Below the pieces are notes generated by a model that made no database searches, was not told where the DNA came from, and worked only from the letters and a program-made list of their open reading frames with translations. Shown piece by piece: positions 6,827-14,753 of a stretch of DNA of 64,000 nt. Positions within the stretch are counted from its first letter, which is position 1. Each line of letters begins with the position of its first letter. The stretch is from an uncultured Christensenellaceae bacterium (GTDB lineage: Bacteria > Bacillota > Clostridia > Christensenellales > Borkfalkiaceae), in NCBI GenBank assembly GCA_910588465.1, contig CAJUOP010000009.1, forward strand, positions 1-64,000, in the 5' to 3' direction. The position numbers and the translations under genes were made by a program.

Positions 6827-8803
6827 ATGGGGACACGAAAGAAAGGGGCTGCCGAAGGGCAGACAAAGCAAAAGGCAAAGGGCTTCGGGCTGCGGCTGAC
6901 GGCTGCGATCCTGTTTTTACTGATTGCAATCGCCATGGCGGCGAGCACGGTATATAATTACAGCACAAATTATTGCAGTACGTTTACGGGCTGGTTCGAC
7001 AAGGCAAAAAAGCACGAATATATCAATTGTTATAATATCGAACGATTGACGACGGACAAGGAATACGAGAATGTGGAACTGATTGAAGTTTTCTCTTCCT
7101 ATTACGGGGAAAAAGAAAAGCCGATTTACGCCACCGTGCGATATTACGTTTTGGAAGAAACGGAAGAGGAGTATGGCGAAGGGGAAAAACTTTACTATAA
7201 AGATACGTACTATTTATCGTCTGATAACACGGAGGAAACAACGTTAACCTTTGTCGGCGAGGAAGGGCTTCGGTTGTCGATCTCTTACGAAAACTGGCAG
7301 AACTACAAACAATTTCAGGAGTATAACGGCTGGCTGCACGGCGGCGGATATGTGATATTTCCTATCCTGGCGGTCTGCGCGGCAATTACCGCCCTGTTGG
7401 CGGCTTTGCAATTTGCCGGAGCGGTTGCGGGCAGAAAACACAAGTGGGGCAACGTGCTCAGCATGGTGATAGGCACAATCACCTTTTTCACGATTATCGG
7501 AATGTTTGCGCTGGCGGGCGGCGTGAAAGGCTTCGGGCAGCAGACAAAGGGCAAGCGCGAGGAGGCGGACGACGCGCCCGACGAGCGCGCCGAGCCAAAC
7601 CCCGCCAAAGAGGATCCGAACGGCAAAACGCTTGCGAATTATCCCGTCGACTACGAAAACAAGCCGACCGTTTCTCAGGTGCTCGATTATGAAAATTCGA
7701 ACAATATCGTCCTGCAAAACGAGGACGGCGAGTCCGCGGAATTCCGTCAGATATACGTCGGTATCTACCGCGACGAGCTGTATTTCGTGGCGGAAACGGC
7801 GGATATGAGCGAGGAAGAGGGCGGCGGCACGGTGTTGTTCCGCGTCGATTACGAGCAGGATAAGCTTGTAATGGATAACGACGAAGAGATTTACAACGCG
7901 CTTTACGAACAGTATCAGGCTGCGGAAAACGACGTGCAGTATGAAAAGAAGCAAATCACCCGTTCCGAGTTCAGGCTCGATCTGTACGACACCACCGTGG
8001 ATGAAAAAACGTGGAAGGATTACAAAAAGACGGCGCCGCAGGACGAGCTCGCCGTCATCGCGATCGGTGCGAAATACCGCGTCGTGCACAGCAGAATTTT
8101 AAATATTATCTGTGCGCTGGGAATTCTCCTTTCTGTTCTGCTCCTCTTCCCGACGGGTGGTTATTCGCTGATCGCCTATCCCGTATTTGCCTTCCTTGCC
8201 ACAAAGTCGATCAGATACGAGGATACGTACGGTCAGGCATACCGCAAGCTGAGCAAAGAAAACAAAGCTTACGTAGACGGCTTTTATCACAGCAATATCT
8301 GGTTAAAGGTGTTGGACGTAATGATCAAGCTGCCCATTTTCTACTTAACGATTCCCTATCAGGCGTTAATGCTGGCGATCGGGCTAATCGCTCCCAACTT
8401 TGTAATTTCCAAAAACGGAGTGCTTATTTCTCTGCCCCGGGGATTCGAAGCGGGGAATTTAAGCGCGGTCGGTAAGTATTACGGGAGCTTCAGCTTTAAC
8501 GACTTTATCGACGAAGCGCTTGCAAACACGAAGAGCGCTTCTCCGAACAAGGAAGAGGAGGAAAGCAGCCCCACGGACGAGTATTACAGGCAGGACGAAT
8601 ATACCTATACCGACAGCCACGGCTACACGCAGACGATTTATACCGACAAGGGCGGGAAAGAGGCTTACGACGTCGGCGGGCATTACGTGGGGACGGTGAG
8701 CGGCGAGGGCGGAGAAAAGAAATTCAAGCCCGCGGGAACACTCAAGCGCGACAGAGAGGAGAAAGATAACTCCTCGAAAAAAGACGAAAACGATTCGGAA
8801 TAA
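6827..8803 (+). CDS. Multi-pass membrane protein with tyrosine-rich tail, unknown function
   Basis: A 658-residue protein not recognised as any family. Predicted membrane segments lie around residues 22-45, 172-197, 208-232, 424-450 and 500-520, with an acidic extracytoplasmic-looking domain between the first two and another hydrophilic domain (~235-420) in the middle. The C-terminus (~570-658) is hydrophilic, with Tyr-rich DEYYRQDEYTYTDSHGYTQT. ACGGAGGTA precedes the ATG. It stands alone between the RNA candidate/terminator upstream and a bidirectional terminator downstream. Confidence 0.8.
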   Translation: MGTRKKGAAEGQTKQKAKGFGLRLTAAILFLLIAIAMAASTVYNYSTNYCSTFTGWFDKAKKHEYINCYNIERLTTDKEYENVELIEVFSSYYGEKEKPIYATVRYYVLEETEEEYGEGEKLYYKDTYYLSSDNTEETTLTFVGEEGLRLSISYENWQNYKQFQEYNGWLHGGGYVIFPILAVCAAITALLAALQFAGAVAGRKHKWGNVLSMVIGTITFFTIIGMFALAGGVKGFGQQTKGKREEADDAPDERAEPNPAKEDPNGKTLANYPVDYENKPTVSQVLDYENSNNIVLQNEDGESAEFRQIYVGIYRDELYFVAETADMSEEEGGGTVLFRVDYEQDKLVMDNDEEIYNALYEQYQAAENDVQYEKKQITRSEFRLDLYDTTVDEKTWKDYKKTAPQDELAVIAIGAKYRVVHSRILNIICALGILLSVLLLFPTGGYSLIAYPVFAFLATKSIRYEDTYGQAYRKLSKENKAYVDGFYHSNIWLKVLDVMIKLPIFYLTIPYQALMLAIGLIAPNFVISKNGVLISLPRGFEAGNLSAVGKYYGSFSFNDFIDEALANTKSASPNKEEEESSPTDEYYRQDEYTYTDSHGYTQTIYTDKGGKEAYDVGGHYVGTVSGEGGEKKFKPAGTLKRDREEKDNSSKKDENDSE

Positions 8804-8810
8804 TCATGAA

Positions 8811-8841
8811 AAACGCCCTCTCCTTTTAAGAGAGGGCGTTT
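8811..8841. terminator. Bidirectional terminator
   Basis: A 12-bp perfect stem AAACGCCCTCTC/GAGAGGGCGTTT with a 7-base loop, between two convergent genes. Confidence 0.9.
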
Positions 8842-8862
8842 CCGTTATAATGGAATGTACTT

Positions 8863-9567
8863 TTATTTGTGCTTGCATTGCAGGGTGGGTTCGTCGAAAA
8901 CGTAGTTGATAACCGCCACCGTGCGCTGATTGTTGAACACGTACGCGGGAACCGGTTCGGCGGCGGTTTTAAAATTCGTAAGCGTATAGCCGTTGCTCTT
9001 TTCCAGATAAATTTCTCTCGCCGAAGCGTGCGCCACAACTTCGTCGGAAACGTATTCGCCCATAAACTTTTCGTCGGAGAGCCAACGGAGCGACACCTGA
9101 ATTTCGAATTTTTCGGTGGAGGCTGCTCCCGTAAAGTCCTTTTTCGGGGTTACCGTGACGAACAAGTTTGTGTGGGAAGAAGCGGCGCTTGCCGTAATCG
9201 AAATATCGAACAGCTCGGTATAGGGGACGGAGTCTGCGGTCTGATTCATGGCAACCGTGATCGTATCCGTCCAGCCCGCGTAAACGGTGATATCCTCGGT
9301 AACGCGCGTGTCGTGAGCGGAAACCGTGCATGCCTTGTCGAGAAACCAGCCGTTAAAAAACCAATCGTCCCGCGTGGGGGCTTCAAACGAGTCTTTGCCC
9401 GAGATATAGTTTCCGAAGGGCGGCTCTACCTGTTTGGGCGCCGAGCCGTCCTGCAAGTCGAGCGTGACGACGGGTTTGCCGGGGGTGTTCGTGTCGCACC
9501 CCGTAAACGCAAAGGCGAGGGTCGCCGCGAGAAGTCCGACGGCACAAAGCGTTGCAAATTTTTTCAT
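8863..9567 (-). CDS. Lipoprotein with InlB-type (Listeria-Bacteroides) repeat
   Basis: A 234-residue surface lipoprotein. The signal peptide ends in the lipobox FTGC (Cys24). Residues ~55-100 (FEAPTRDDWFFNGWFLDKACTV...VTEDITVYAGW) match the InlB B-repeat/Flg_new motif, a beta-grasp module of surface proteins. The remaining ~130 residues have no recognised fold. AGGAGGTAAA lies before the start. It is only 25 bases downstream of glyQS on the same strand, so they probably share a transcript despite unrelated functions. Confidence 0.85.
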   Translation of the reverse strand: MKKFATLCAVGLLAATLAFAFTGCDTNTPGKPVVTLDLQDGSAPKQVEPPFGNYISGKDSFEAPTRDDWFFNGWFLDKACTVSAHDTRVTEDITVYAGWTDTITVAMNQTADSVPYTELFDISITASAASSHTNLFVTVTPKKDFTGAASTEKFEIQVSLRWLSDEKFMGEYVSDEVVAHASAREIYLEKSNGYTLTNFKTAAEPVPAYVFNNQRTVAVINYVFDEPTLQCKHK

Positions 9568-9592
9568 ATTTTACCTCCTGATAACAACGCGT

Positions 9593-10969
9593 TTAAAACG
9601 CGATTTTTTCGGTAATGTATGCGATGACGCCTTCGGGCGAAAGGCGTTGCTGCTGCATGGTGTCTCTGTCGCGCAGCGTTACCGTGCCGTCCTGTAAGGA
9701 GTCGAAATCGACGGTAAGGCAGAAGGGGGTACCGATTTCGTCCTGCCTGCGGTAGCGCTTGCCGATGGAGCCTGCCTCGTCGTAGGTGACGGGAAAGAGC
9801 TTTCTCAGCCGTTCCCAAAGCTCGCGCGCCTGCGGGGCGAGATTCTTTTGCAGGGGCAGGATCGCCGCCTTGTATGCCGCGATTGCGGGGTGGAAATGCA
9901 TCACGTTGCGCACTTCGCCGTTTTCGAGCGTCTCTTCGTCGTACGCTTCGGAGAGCACCGCCAGCATCAGCCGATCGGCGCCGATGGAATACTCCACCAC
10001 GTACGGAATATAGCGTTCGCCGCTCACGGGGTCTACGTACGTGAGCGACTTGCCCGAATATTCCTGATGGCGCGAAAGGTCGTAATCGGTGCGGTTGTGA
10101 ATGCCGTTCAGCTCGCTCCAGCCCATGGGGAAGTCGTACTGAATGTCGCACGCCTCCTTGGCGTAGTGGGCGAGCTTGTCGTGGTCTTTAAAGCGCAGGT
10201 GCTCCTTGTTAAAGCCGAGGTCGAGCAAAAACTGCCACGCGCGCTGTTTAAACGCGCGGTAATATTCCTCGTCCGTGCCTTCCTTGCAGAACCACTGGTG
10301 CTCCATCTGCTCGAACTCGATGGTGCGGAAGATGAAGTTGCCGGGGGTGATCTCGTTGCGGAACGCCTTTCCGATCTGCGCGATCCCGAAGGGGATCTTT
10401 GCACGGGTCGTGCGCTGCACGTTTAAAAAGTTTACGAATTCGCCCTGCGCCGTTTCGGGGCGAAGATATATTTTGTTCTGGCTCTCGTCCGTCACCCCGC
10501 GCGAGGTTTCGAACATCAAATTAAAGGTACGGATATTCGTCCAGTTGAATTTTCCGCAAACGGGACAGTTTACGCGGTGCTCCTGAATATACGCTTCCAT
10601 TTCCGCGTTGGACATCGCGTCGGGATTCACCTTGCCCTTGCTGTGCGCCTCGATCAGCGTGTCCGCGCGGTGGCGGCTCTTGCATTCCTTGCAGTCCATT
10701 TTCGGGTCCGAAAAGGAGGTGGTGTGCCCGCTTGCTTCCCACACGCGCGAATTCATTAAAATCGCCGCGTCCACTCCGTAAGAGTTGTCGCTCTCCTGCA
10801 CGAACCGCTTCCACCAGGCGCGCTTTACGTTGTTTTTAATTTCCACGCCGACGGGACCGTAATCCCACGTGTTGCCCATGCCGCCGTAAATTTCGCTGCC
10901 CGCAAAGATGATGCCGCGCGCCTTGCACAGCGCCACCAGCTTTTCCATCGTTACCGTTTTCCGTTCCAT
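9593..10969 (-). CDS. glyQS: Glycyl-tRNA synthetase, single-chain (class II)
   Basis: At 458 residues this is the dimeric alpha2-type GlyRS, which charges tRNA-Gly. Visible features: the N-terminal GSEIYGGMGNTWDYGPVG, zinc-site cysteines (CKEC at ~93-96, CPVC at ~135-138), motif 2 (FRNEITPGNFIFRTIEFEQME), motif 3 (EYSIGADRLMLAVL), and the C-terminal anticodon-binding domain ending in a helical tail. GAGGCGG precedes the ATG. No T-box leader is present upstream; instead a sigma-A promoter lies close to the start. Confidence 0.97.
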   Translation of the reverse strand: MERKTVTMEKLVALCKARGIIFAGSEIYGGMGNTWDYGPVGVEIKNNVKRAWWKRFVQESDNSYGVDAAILMNSRVWEASGHTTSFSDPKMDCKECKSRHRADTLIEAHSKGKVNPDAMSNAEMEAYIQEHRVNCPVCGKFNWTNIRTFNLMFETSRGVTDESQNKIYLRPETAQGEFVNFLNVQRTTRAKIPFGIAQIGKAFRNEITPGNFIFRTIEFEQMEHQWFCKEGTDEEYYRAFKQRAWQFLLDLGFNKEHLRFKDHDKLAHYAKEACDIQYDFPMGWSELNGIHNRTDYDLSRHQEYSGKSLTYVDPVSGERYIPYVVEYSIGADRLMLAVLSEAYDEETLENGEVRNVMHFHPAIAAYKAAILPLQKNLAPQARELWERLRKLFPVTYDEAGSIGKRYRRQDEIGTPFCLTVDFDSLQDGTVTLRDRDTMQQQRLSPEGVIAYITEKIAF

Positions 10970-11007
10970 ATCCGCCTCATTAAAAATGTTCGCAATATCT
11001 TATCAAT

Positions 11008-11036
11008 ATCTTATCACTCCGTAAAAATTCCGTCAA
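11008..11036 (-). promoter_or_regulatory. Promoter for glyQS
   Basis: On the minus strand TTGACG (11036-11031) and TAAGAT (11013-11008) are 17 bp apart. An 11-bp tandem duplication (AATATCTTATC twice, within 10993-11014) copies the -10, giving a second -10 candidate downstream. Confidence 0.65.
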
Positions 11037-11117
11037 GCGTTTCGCGGAGGGTAAGTTTTCCCCCGCCGACTATTTTAAAAAATTTCATGCGAAAAAGTAT
11101 CTTTTCTTTGGAAATTA

Positions 11118-11126
11118 TGCTATAAT
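11118..11126 (+). promoter_or_regulatory. Extended -10 promoter for glnS
   Basis: TGCTATAAT is a consensus extended -10 with TG one base upstream. No good -35 is seen. The start would fall near 11133, giving a short untranslated leader. Confidence 0.5.
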
Positions 11127-11180
11127 AAAACGGAATTAACAAAAGCGGGGACGGCGCGCCGTCTTTGCGGAGGAATGCGT

Positions 11181-12803
11181 ATGGCGGAAGCTGCAAATTT
11201 TATCGAACAGATCATCGACGCCGATTTGGCGGCGGGCAACGTGACGGCGGTGCAAACCCGCTTCCCGCCCGAGCCCAACGGCTATTTGCATATCGGACAC
11301 GCGAAAAGTATGTTCGTGAATTTCGGCACGGCGGAAAAATACGGCGGAAAGTGTAATCTGTTTTTCGACGACACCAACCCCTCCAAGGAAAAGACGGAGT
11401 TTGTGGAAGCGATCAGGCGCGACATTTCGTGGCTGGGTTACCGTTGGGAAAAAGAGGTTTACGCCTCCGACTTTTTCGAGAAAATTTACGGCTATGCAGA
11501 GCAGCTGATCGCAGAGGGAAAGGCGTTCGTGTGCGATTTGTCCGCGGAGGAGATAAAGAACACGCGCGGCACGCTTACCGAGGCGGGCGAGGACAGCCCG
11601 TACAAAACCCGCTCCGTAGAGGAGAATTTAAAGCTATTCCGCGAAATGCGCGCGGGGAAATATCGGGACGGAGAAAAGTGTCTGCGCGCCAAAATCGACA
11701 TGGCGTCGCCCAATCTCAATCTGCGCGATCCCGTTATTTACAGGATATTGCGCGCCGAGCACCACAGAACGGGAAATAAGTGGTGCGTGTACCCCATGTA
11801 CGACTTTGCACACCCGATTTGCGATTATTTGCAGGGCGTGACGCACTCGCTGTGCACCCTCGAATTCGAGGATCACCGCCCGCTTTACGACTGGGTGGGA
11901 ATCAACTTAGGCTTTGCACCCAAGCCCCGACAAATCGAGTTTGCGCGGTTGAACGTGACCAATCTTGTCATGAGCAAACGCTATTTAAAGAAGCTGGTTG
12001 AGGACGGCTATGTGCACGGGTGGGACGATCCGCGCATGCCCACGCTTACGGGGCTGAGAAACCGCGGCGTGCCTGCCGAGGCGATCCGCGACTTCTGCGC
12101 CCGCGCGGGCGTGGCGAAGGCGAATTCGGAGTGCGAGATCGGCTACTTCGAGGCGGTGATCCGCGACTACCTCAACAAGAACGCGCCCCGCGCCATGGCG
12201 GTGACCGAGCCGTTAAAGCTTACGATCACCAACTACGAGGGCAGTGAAGAAATTGACTTCGAAATCAATCAGACGGACGAAAACGCGGGAACGCGCAAAA
12301 TTTCCTTCGGAAAAACGCTCTATATCGAACGCAGCGACTTTTCACTCGATCCGCCGCCCAAGTATCACCGTCTGAAAATCGGTGGCTACGCGCGGCTGAA
12401 AAACGCCTATATCGTGCGCTGCGACGAGGCGGTAACCGAGAACGGCGAGGTGACGGAAATCAAGTGCACGTACTTCCCCGAGTCGCGCAGCGGCGCGGAC
12501 ACGAGCGGGATCAAGGCAAAGGGCGTGCTGCACTGGGTGAACGCGGAAACGTGCGTAAGCGCGGTGCTCAAACAGTATTCGCATCTGTTAAAGGACGCCG
12601 AGTACGCGGGGCAGGATTTTTCCGAGCGCATGAACGAGAACAGTGAACGCGTGTTCGAGGTGAAAGCCGAGCCGTATTTGTTGCAGGCGGCGGAGGACAC
12701 CGCGTTTCAGCTGATGAGAACGGGCTATTACAAGACGTGTCGGGAGGGGGAGAATCTCTGTCTTTCGGAAATCGTCTCGTTAAAGGATAATTTTAACAAA
12801 TAA
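11181..12803 (+). CDS. glnS: Glutaminyl-tRNA synthetase
   Basis: A 540-residue class I synthetase that charges tRNA-Gln directly. The FPPEPNGYLHIGHAKS signature with HIGH lies at about residues 34-43, and the KMSKS-equivalent is VMSKR at ~263-267. The beta-barrel anticodon domains follow (YIERSDF, KYHRLKIGGYARLKNAYIV). The second ATG (11181) is preferred because GCGGAGGA directly abuts the first ATG at 11175. Many Firmicutes lack GlnRS and use the GatCAB amidotransferase route; its presence is a lineage marker. No gat genes lie in the window. Confidence 0.96.
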   Translation: MAEAANFIEQIIDADLAAGNVTAVQTRFPPEPNGYLHIGHAKSMFVNFGTAEKYGGKCNLFFDDTNPSKEKTEFVEAIRRDISWLGYRWEKEVYASDFFEKIYGYAEQLIAEGKAFVCDLSAEEIKNTRGTLTEAGEDSPYKTRSVEENLKLFREMRAGKYRDGEKCLRAKIDMASPNLNLRDPVIYRILRAEHHRTGNKWCVYPMYDFAHPICDYLQGVTHSLCTLEFEDHRPLYDWVGINLGFAPKPRQIEFARLNVTNLVMSKRYLKKLVEDGYVHGWDDPRMPTLTGLRNRGVPAEAIRDFCARAGVAKANSECEIGYFEAVIRDYLNKNAPRAMAVTEPLKLTITNYEGSEEIDFEINQTDENAGTRKISFGKTLYIERSDFSLDPPPKYHRLKIGGYARLKNAYIVRCDEAVTENGEVTEIKCTYFPESRSGADTSGIKAKGVLHWVNAETCVSAVLKQYSHLLKDAEYAGQDFSERMNENSERVFEVKAEPYLLQAAEDTAFQLMRTGYYKTCREGENLCLSEIVSLKDNFNK

Positions 12804-12832
12804 TCTCAGGGAGTCAAAATAAGGAGGGAGCC

Positions 12833-13849
12833 GTGACGGGATTGTTACTGACGGACGTTATGCCAATCGCGATCGGCGCGGGCTGCGCGCTCGCGGCATT
12901 GTCGCTGATATACGGCATCTTTAAAAAGAGTTCGGAAATGAGCTGGACGTGCTGGGAAATTCTCGTGCTGTTTGCGCTCAGCTTCGTTCTTGATGCGGTG
13001 CGCGGAAGCGGATGGCTTGTCTTTTTGTGCGCCGCAGGCGGATTCTTTGCCGTAACGCTGCTGCTCCACTCGCTGGAATCCTTTTTAAAGGGCAAGCTGC
13101 GGGAGAGCGCGTCTTCGGGCGTGCGTATGCTCGATCGGGTTTTCGGTGCGGTAACGGCGCTTGTCGGGTTGGCGGTGTTCGTGCTTGCCGTCGGCGGGTT
13201 TGCGCTCTGCGTACTGAGCGATTGCGTCGGCATGGAAATCGCGCTGTTTCAAATGCCGATCTGGCAGGACTTTCTGGCAAAGCATATTCTGGATCTGACG
13301 CTCGTCGCGCTTTTGCTCGGCGCGTATAAGGGCGGCTTCCGTCTGGGGCTGTTAAAGGCGATATGGACGGTCGTGGGGATCGCAGCAACGGGCGGAGTGT
13401 TCGTCGGGGCGTTTCTCATGGCGACGAAGGTCGGATTTTTGGCGAACTTTTCGGGCACCGTCGCGGGCGCGTTAAAGGGCGTGGGCGAGGGCGTCGCGGC
13501 GATTGCGGGCACGCTCATCGTAACGCTGATTTGCTTCGTCGTACTCTTTTCGGTGCTGGCTCTTGTGTTCTCGCTCGTCAACTGGGCGGTAAAGCGGCTG
13601 AACCGCCACAAGCTGTTTAACGCGGTGGACGGGATCGTCCTGGCGGTGATCTTGTTTGCCGTTACCGTGCTTATGATAAGCGGGGCGCACTACGGTGTTT
13701 ATACGTTGGCGCAGGGCGGCTTGTCGCTTCCCAACGGACTCGGCGAACAGCTTTCGGAATATTTCGTGCGCTTGGGCGAAATGTTTACCTCCTCGCCGCT
13801 GAGCCGAATTTTTTACGAATACAATCCTTTGCGGCTGCTGCTCGGCTGA
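12833..13849 (+). CDS. Polytopic membrane protein, possibly two CvpA-like halves
   Basis: A 338-residue, very hydrophobic protein with about eight membrane segments. Two stretches (LDRVFGAVTALVGLAVFVLAV near 100 and FNAVDGIVLAVILFAVTVLMI near 265) have the D-x-x-x-G entry into a membrane helix seen in CvpA proteins, suggesting a duplicated CvpA-like unit; this is a weak similarity by eye. GTG start at 12833 after AAGGAGGG. It lies 29 bases after glnS and may be read through from it. Function unknown. Confidence 0.75.
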   Translation: MTGLLLTDVMPIAIGAGCALAALSLIYGIFKKSSEMSWTCWEILVLFALSFVLDAVRGSGWLVFLCAAGGFFAVTLLLHSLESFLKGKLRESASSGVRMLDRVFGAVTALVGLAVFVLAVGGFALCVLSDCVGMEIALFQMPIWQDFLAKHILDLTLVALLLGAYKGGFRLGLLKAIWTVVGIAATGGVFVGAFLMATKVGFLANFSGTVAGALKGVGEGVAAIAGTLIVTLICFVVLFSVLALVFSLVNWAVKRLNRHKLFNAVDGIVLAVILFAVTVLMISGAHYGVYTLAQGGLSLPNGLGEQLSEYFVRLGEMFTSSPLSRIFYEYNPLRLLLG

Positions 13850-13878
13850 GCACGCGCTTTCGGAGCGGTTTTCCGTAT

Positions 13879-13908
13879 GTTCTTATAAAAATTGCGAACA
13901 ATAAGAAC
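13879..13908. promoter_or_regulatory. Inverted repeat upstream of the winged-helix pair
   Basis: GTTCTTAT (13879-13886) and ATAAGAAC (13901-13908) form a perfect 8-bp inverted repeat 14 bp apart, and TATAAA (13884-13889) overlaps the first arm. The position, 15 bp before the first gene of a putative DNA-binding pair, suggests an operator. Confidence 0.4.
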
Positions 13909-13922
13909 GACGGAGAAAGAGA

Positions 13923-14294
13923 ATGTTAGACGAACGCACGGGGATCCTTCTTCATAAACTGAACGAGCTTTGCGCGGGCGGCGGCTTCCGCATCGTGGAA
14001 GAGGACGAGCTCAGATCCTACTTTACGGGGAAAAACGGCGCGGACGGCGAGGACGTACGCGCCATGCTCGAATATCTTCGGACGGGCGGGTTTGTCGATT
14101 TGCAGTACGCGGAAGAGGGCGTTTATTGCGTGCGCACCCTGCCCGAAGCGCGGCGGTACGAAGAGGACGTCCGCGAGAGCCGCAGAGCGGAAACGCGCAG
14201 CCGCCGCACGGGGCTGCTTTTTTCGGCGGTCGGGGGATTTTTGGGCGCGCTTTTGGGTGCGGCGGTCGTGCTGGCGGTCTCTTTCGCGCTGTGA
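13923..14294 (+). CDS. Small winged-helix-like protein with C-terminal membrane anchor
   Basis: A 123-residue protein. Residues ~1-75 look like a winged helix (MLEYLRTGGFVDLQYAEEGVYCVRTLPEA as recognition helix plus wing), then a basic linker (ESRRAETRSRR), then one membrane helix (~99-122). The next gene encodes a protein of the same length and plan, six bases downstream. A membrane-tethered regulator is possible. Family not recognised. Confidence 0.75.
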   Translation: MLDERTGILLHKLNELCAGGGFRIVEEDELRSYFTGKNGADGEDVRAMLEYLRTGGFVDLQYAEEGVYCVRTLPEARRYEEDVRESRRAETRSRRTGLLFSAVGGFLGALLGAAVVLAVSFAL

Positions 14295-14300
14295 GGGATT

Positions 14301-14672
14301 ATGATAAGCGATCAGCTCAACCGAAGGGAAAACGAAGTGATGGGCGCGATGTTCGCGCTTGCGGACGGGAAAGAACGCTTTCTTGCCGCGCCCTACGAAA
14401 TTATCTCCATGCTGCCGCCCAAGGCGGATTACGACGAAGAGAAGCTCGAACGGATTCTGCACGCGTTGGAGCTGGACGGCTATTTCGAGCTGATCTCCTC
14501 AGAGCGGAAGGGCGAGCGCGTGTACGTGGTGCACATGAAGGAGGCGGGGCGCTCCTACCGCCGCAGCGACGCAAAACGCAAGCGGAGCTTGATGTTCCGC
14601 CTTGCGGTAACCGTGCTGTGCGGCGTGCTGTCCTTTCTCGTGGGCGTGATCCTAAAAAAAATATTCTCATAA
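14301..14672 (+). CDS. Second winged-helix-like protein with C-terminal membrane anchor
   Basis: Also 123 residues, and a paralogue of the preceding protein by plan: helical start, EEKLERILHALELDGYFELISSERKGERVYVVHMKEAG as the winged-helix-like part, basic linker (RRSDAKRKRS), then a membrane helix (~97-118). Weak start context (GTGAGGGATT). Presumably co-transcribed with its partner and able to pair with it. A uvrB promoter begins right after it. Confidence 0.75.
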   Translation: MISDQLNRRENEVMGAMFALADGKERFLAAPYEIISMLPPKADYDEEKLERILHALELDGYFELISSERKGERVYVVHMKEAGRSYRRSDAKRKRSLMFRLAVTVLCGVLSFLVGVILKKIFS

Positions 14673-14721
14673 ACGTTTGACAATTTCAGGAAATTGCTCT
14701 ATAATAGATACAAACGTTTGT
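14671..14721 (+). promoter_or_regulatory. uvrB promoter flanked by two AAACGTTT palindromes
   Basis: TTGACA (14677-14682) and TATAAT (14700-14705) are a full-consensus promoter with a 17-bp spacer. AAACGTTT (14671-14678) overlaps the -35. ACAAACGTTTGT (14710-14721), a perfect 12-bp palindrome containing the same core, covers the expected start of transcription. The two centres are 41 bp apart, about four helical turns. Confidence 0.7.
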
Positions 14722-14753
14722 TTGTGTCTGTTTTTTTACGGGAGGGAAAAGCC

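Noticed and set aside
10970..11040. T-box leader before glyQS
   Set aside because: The promoter is only ~40-65 bp upstream of the start and there is no GGTGGTACCGCG element.
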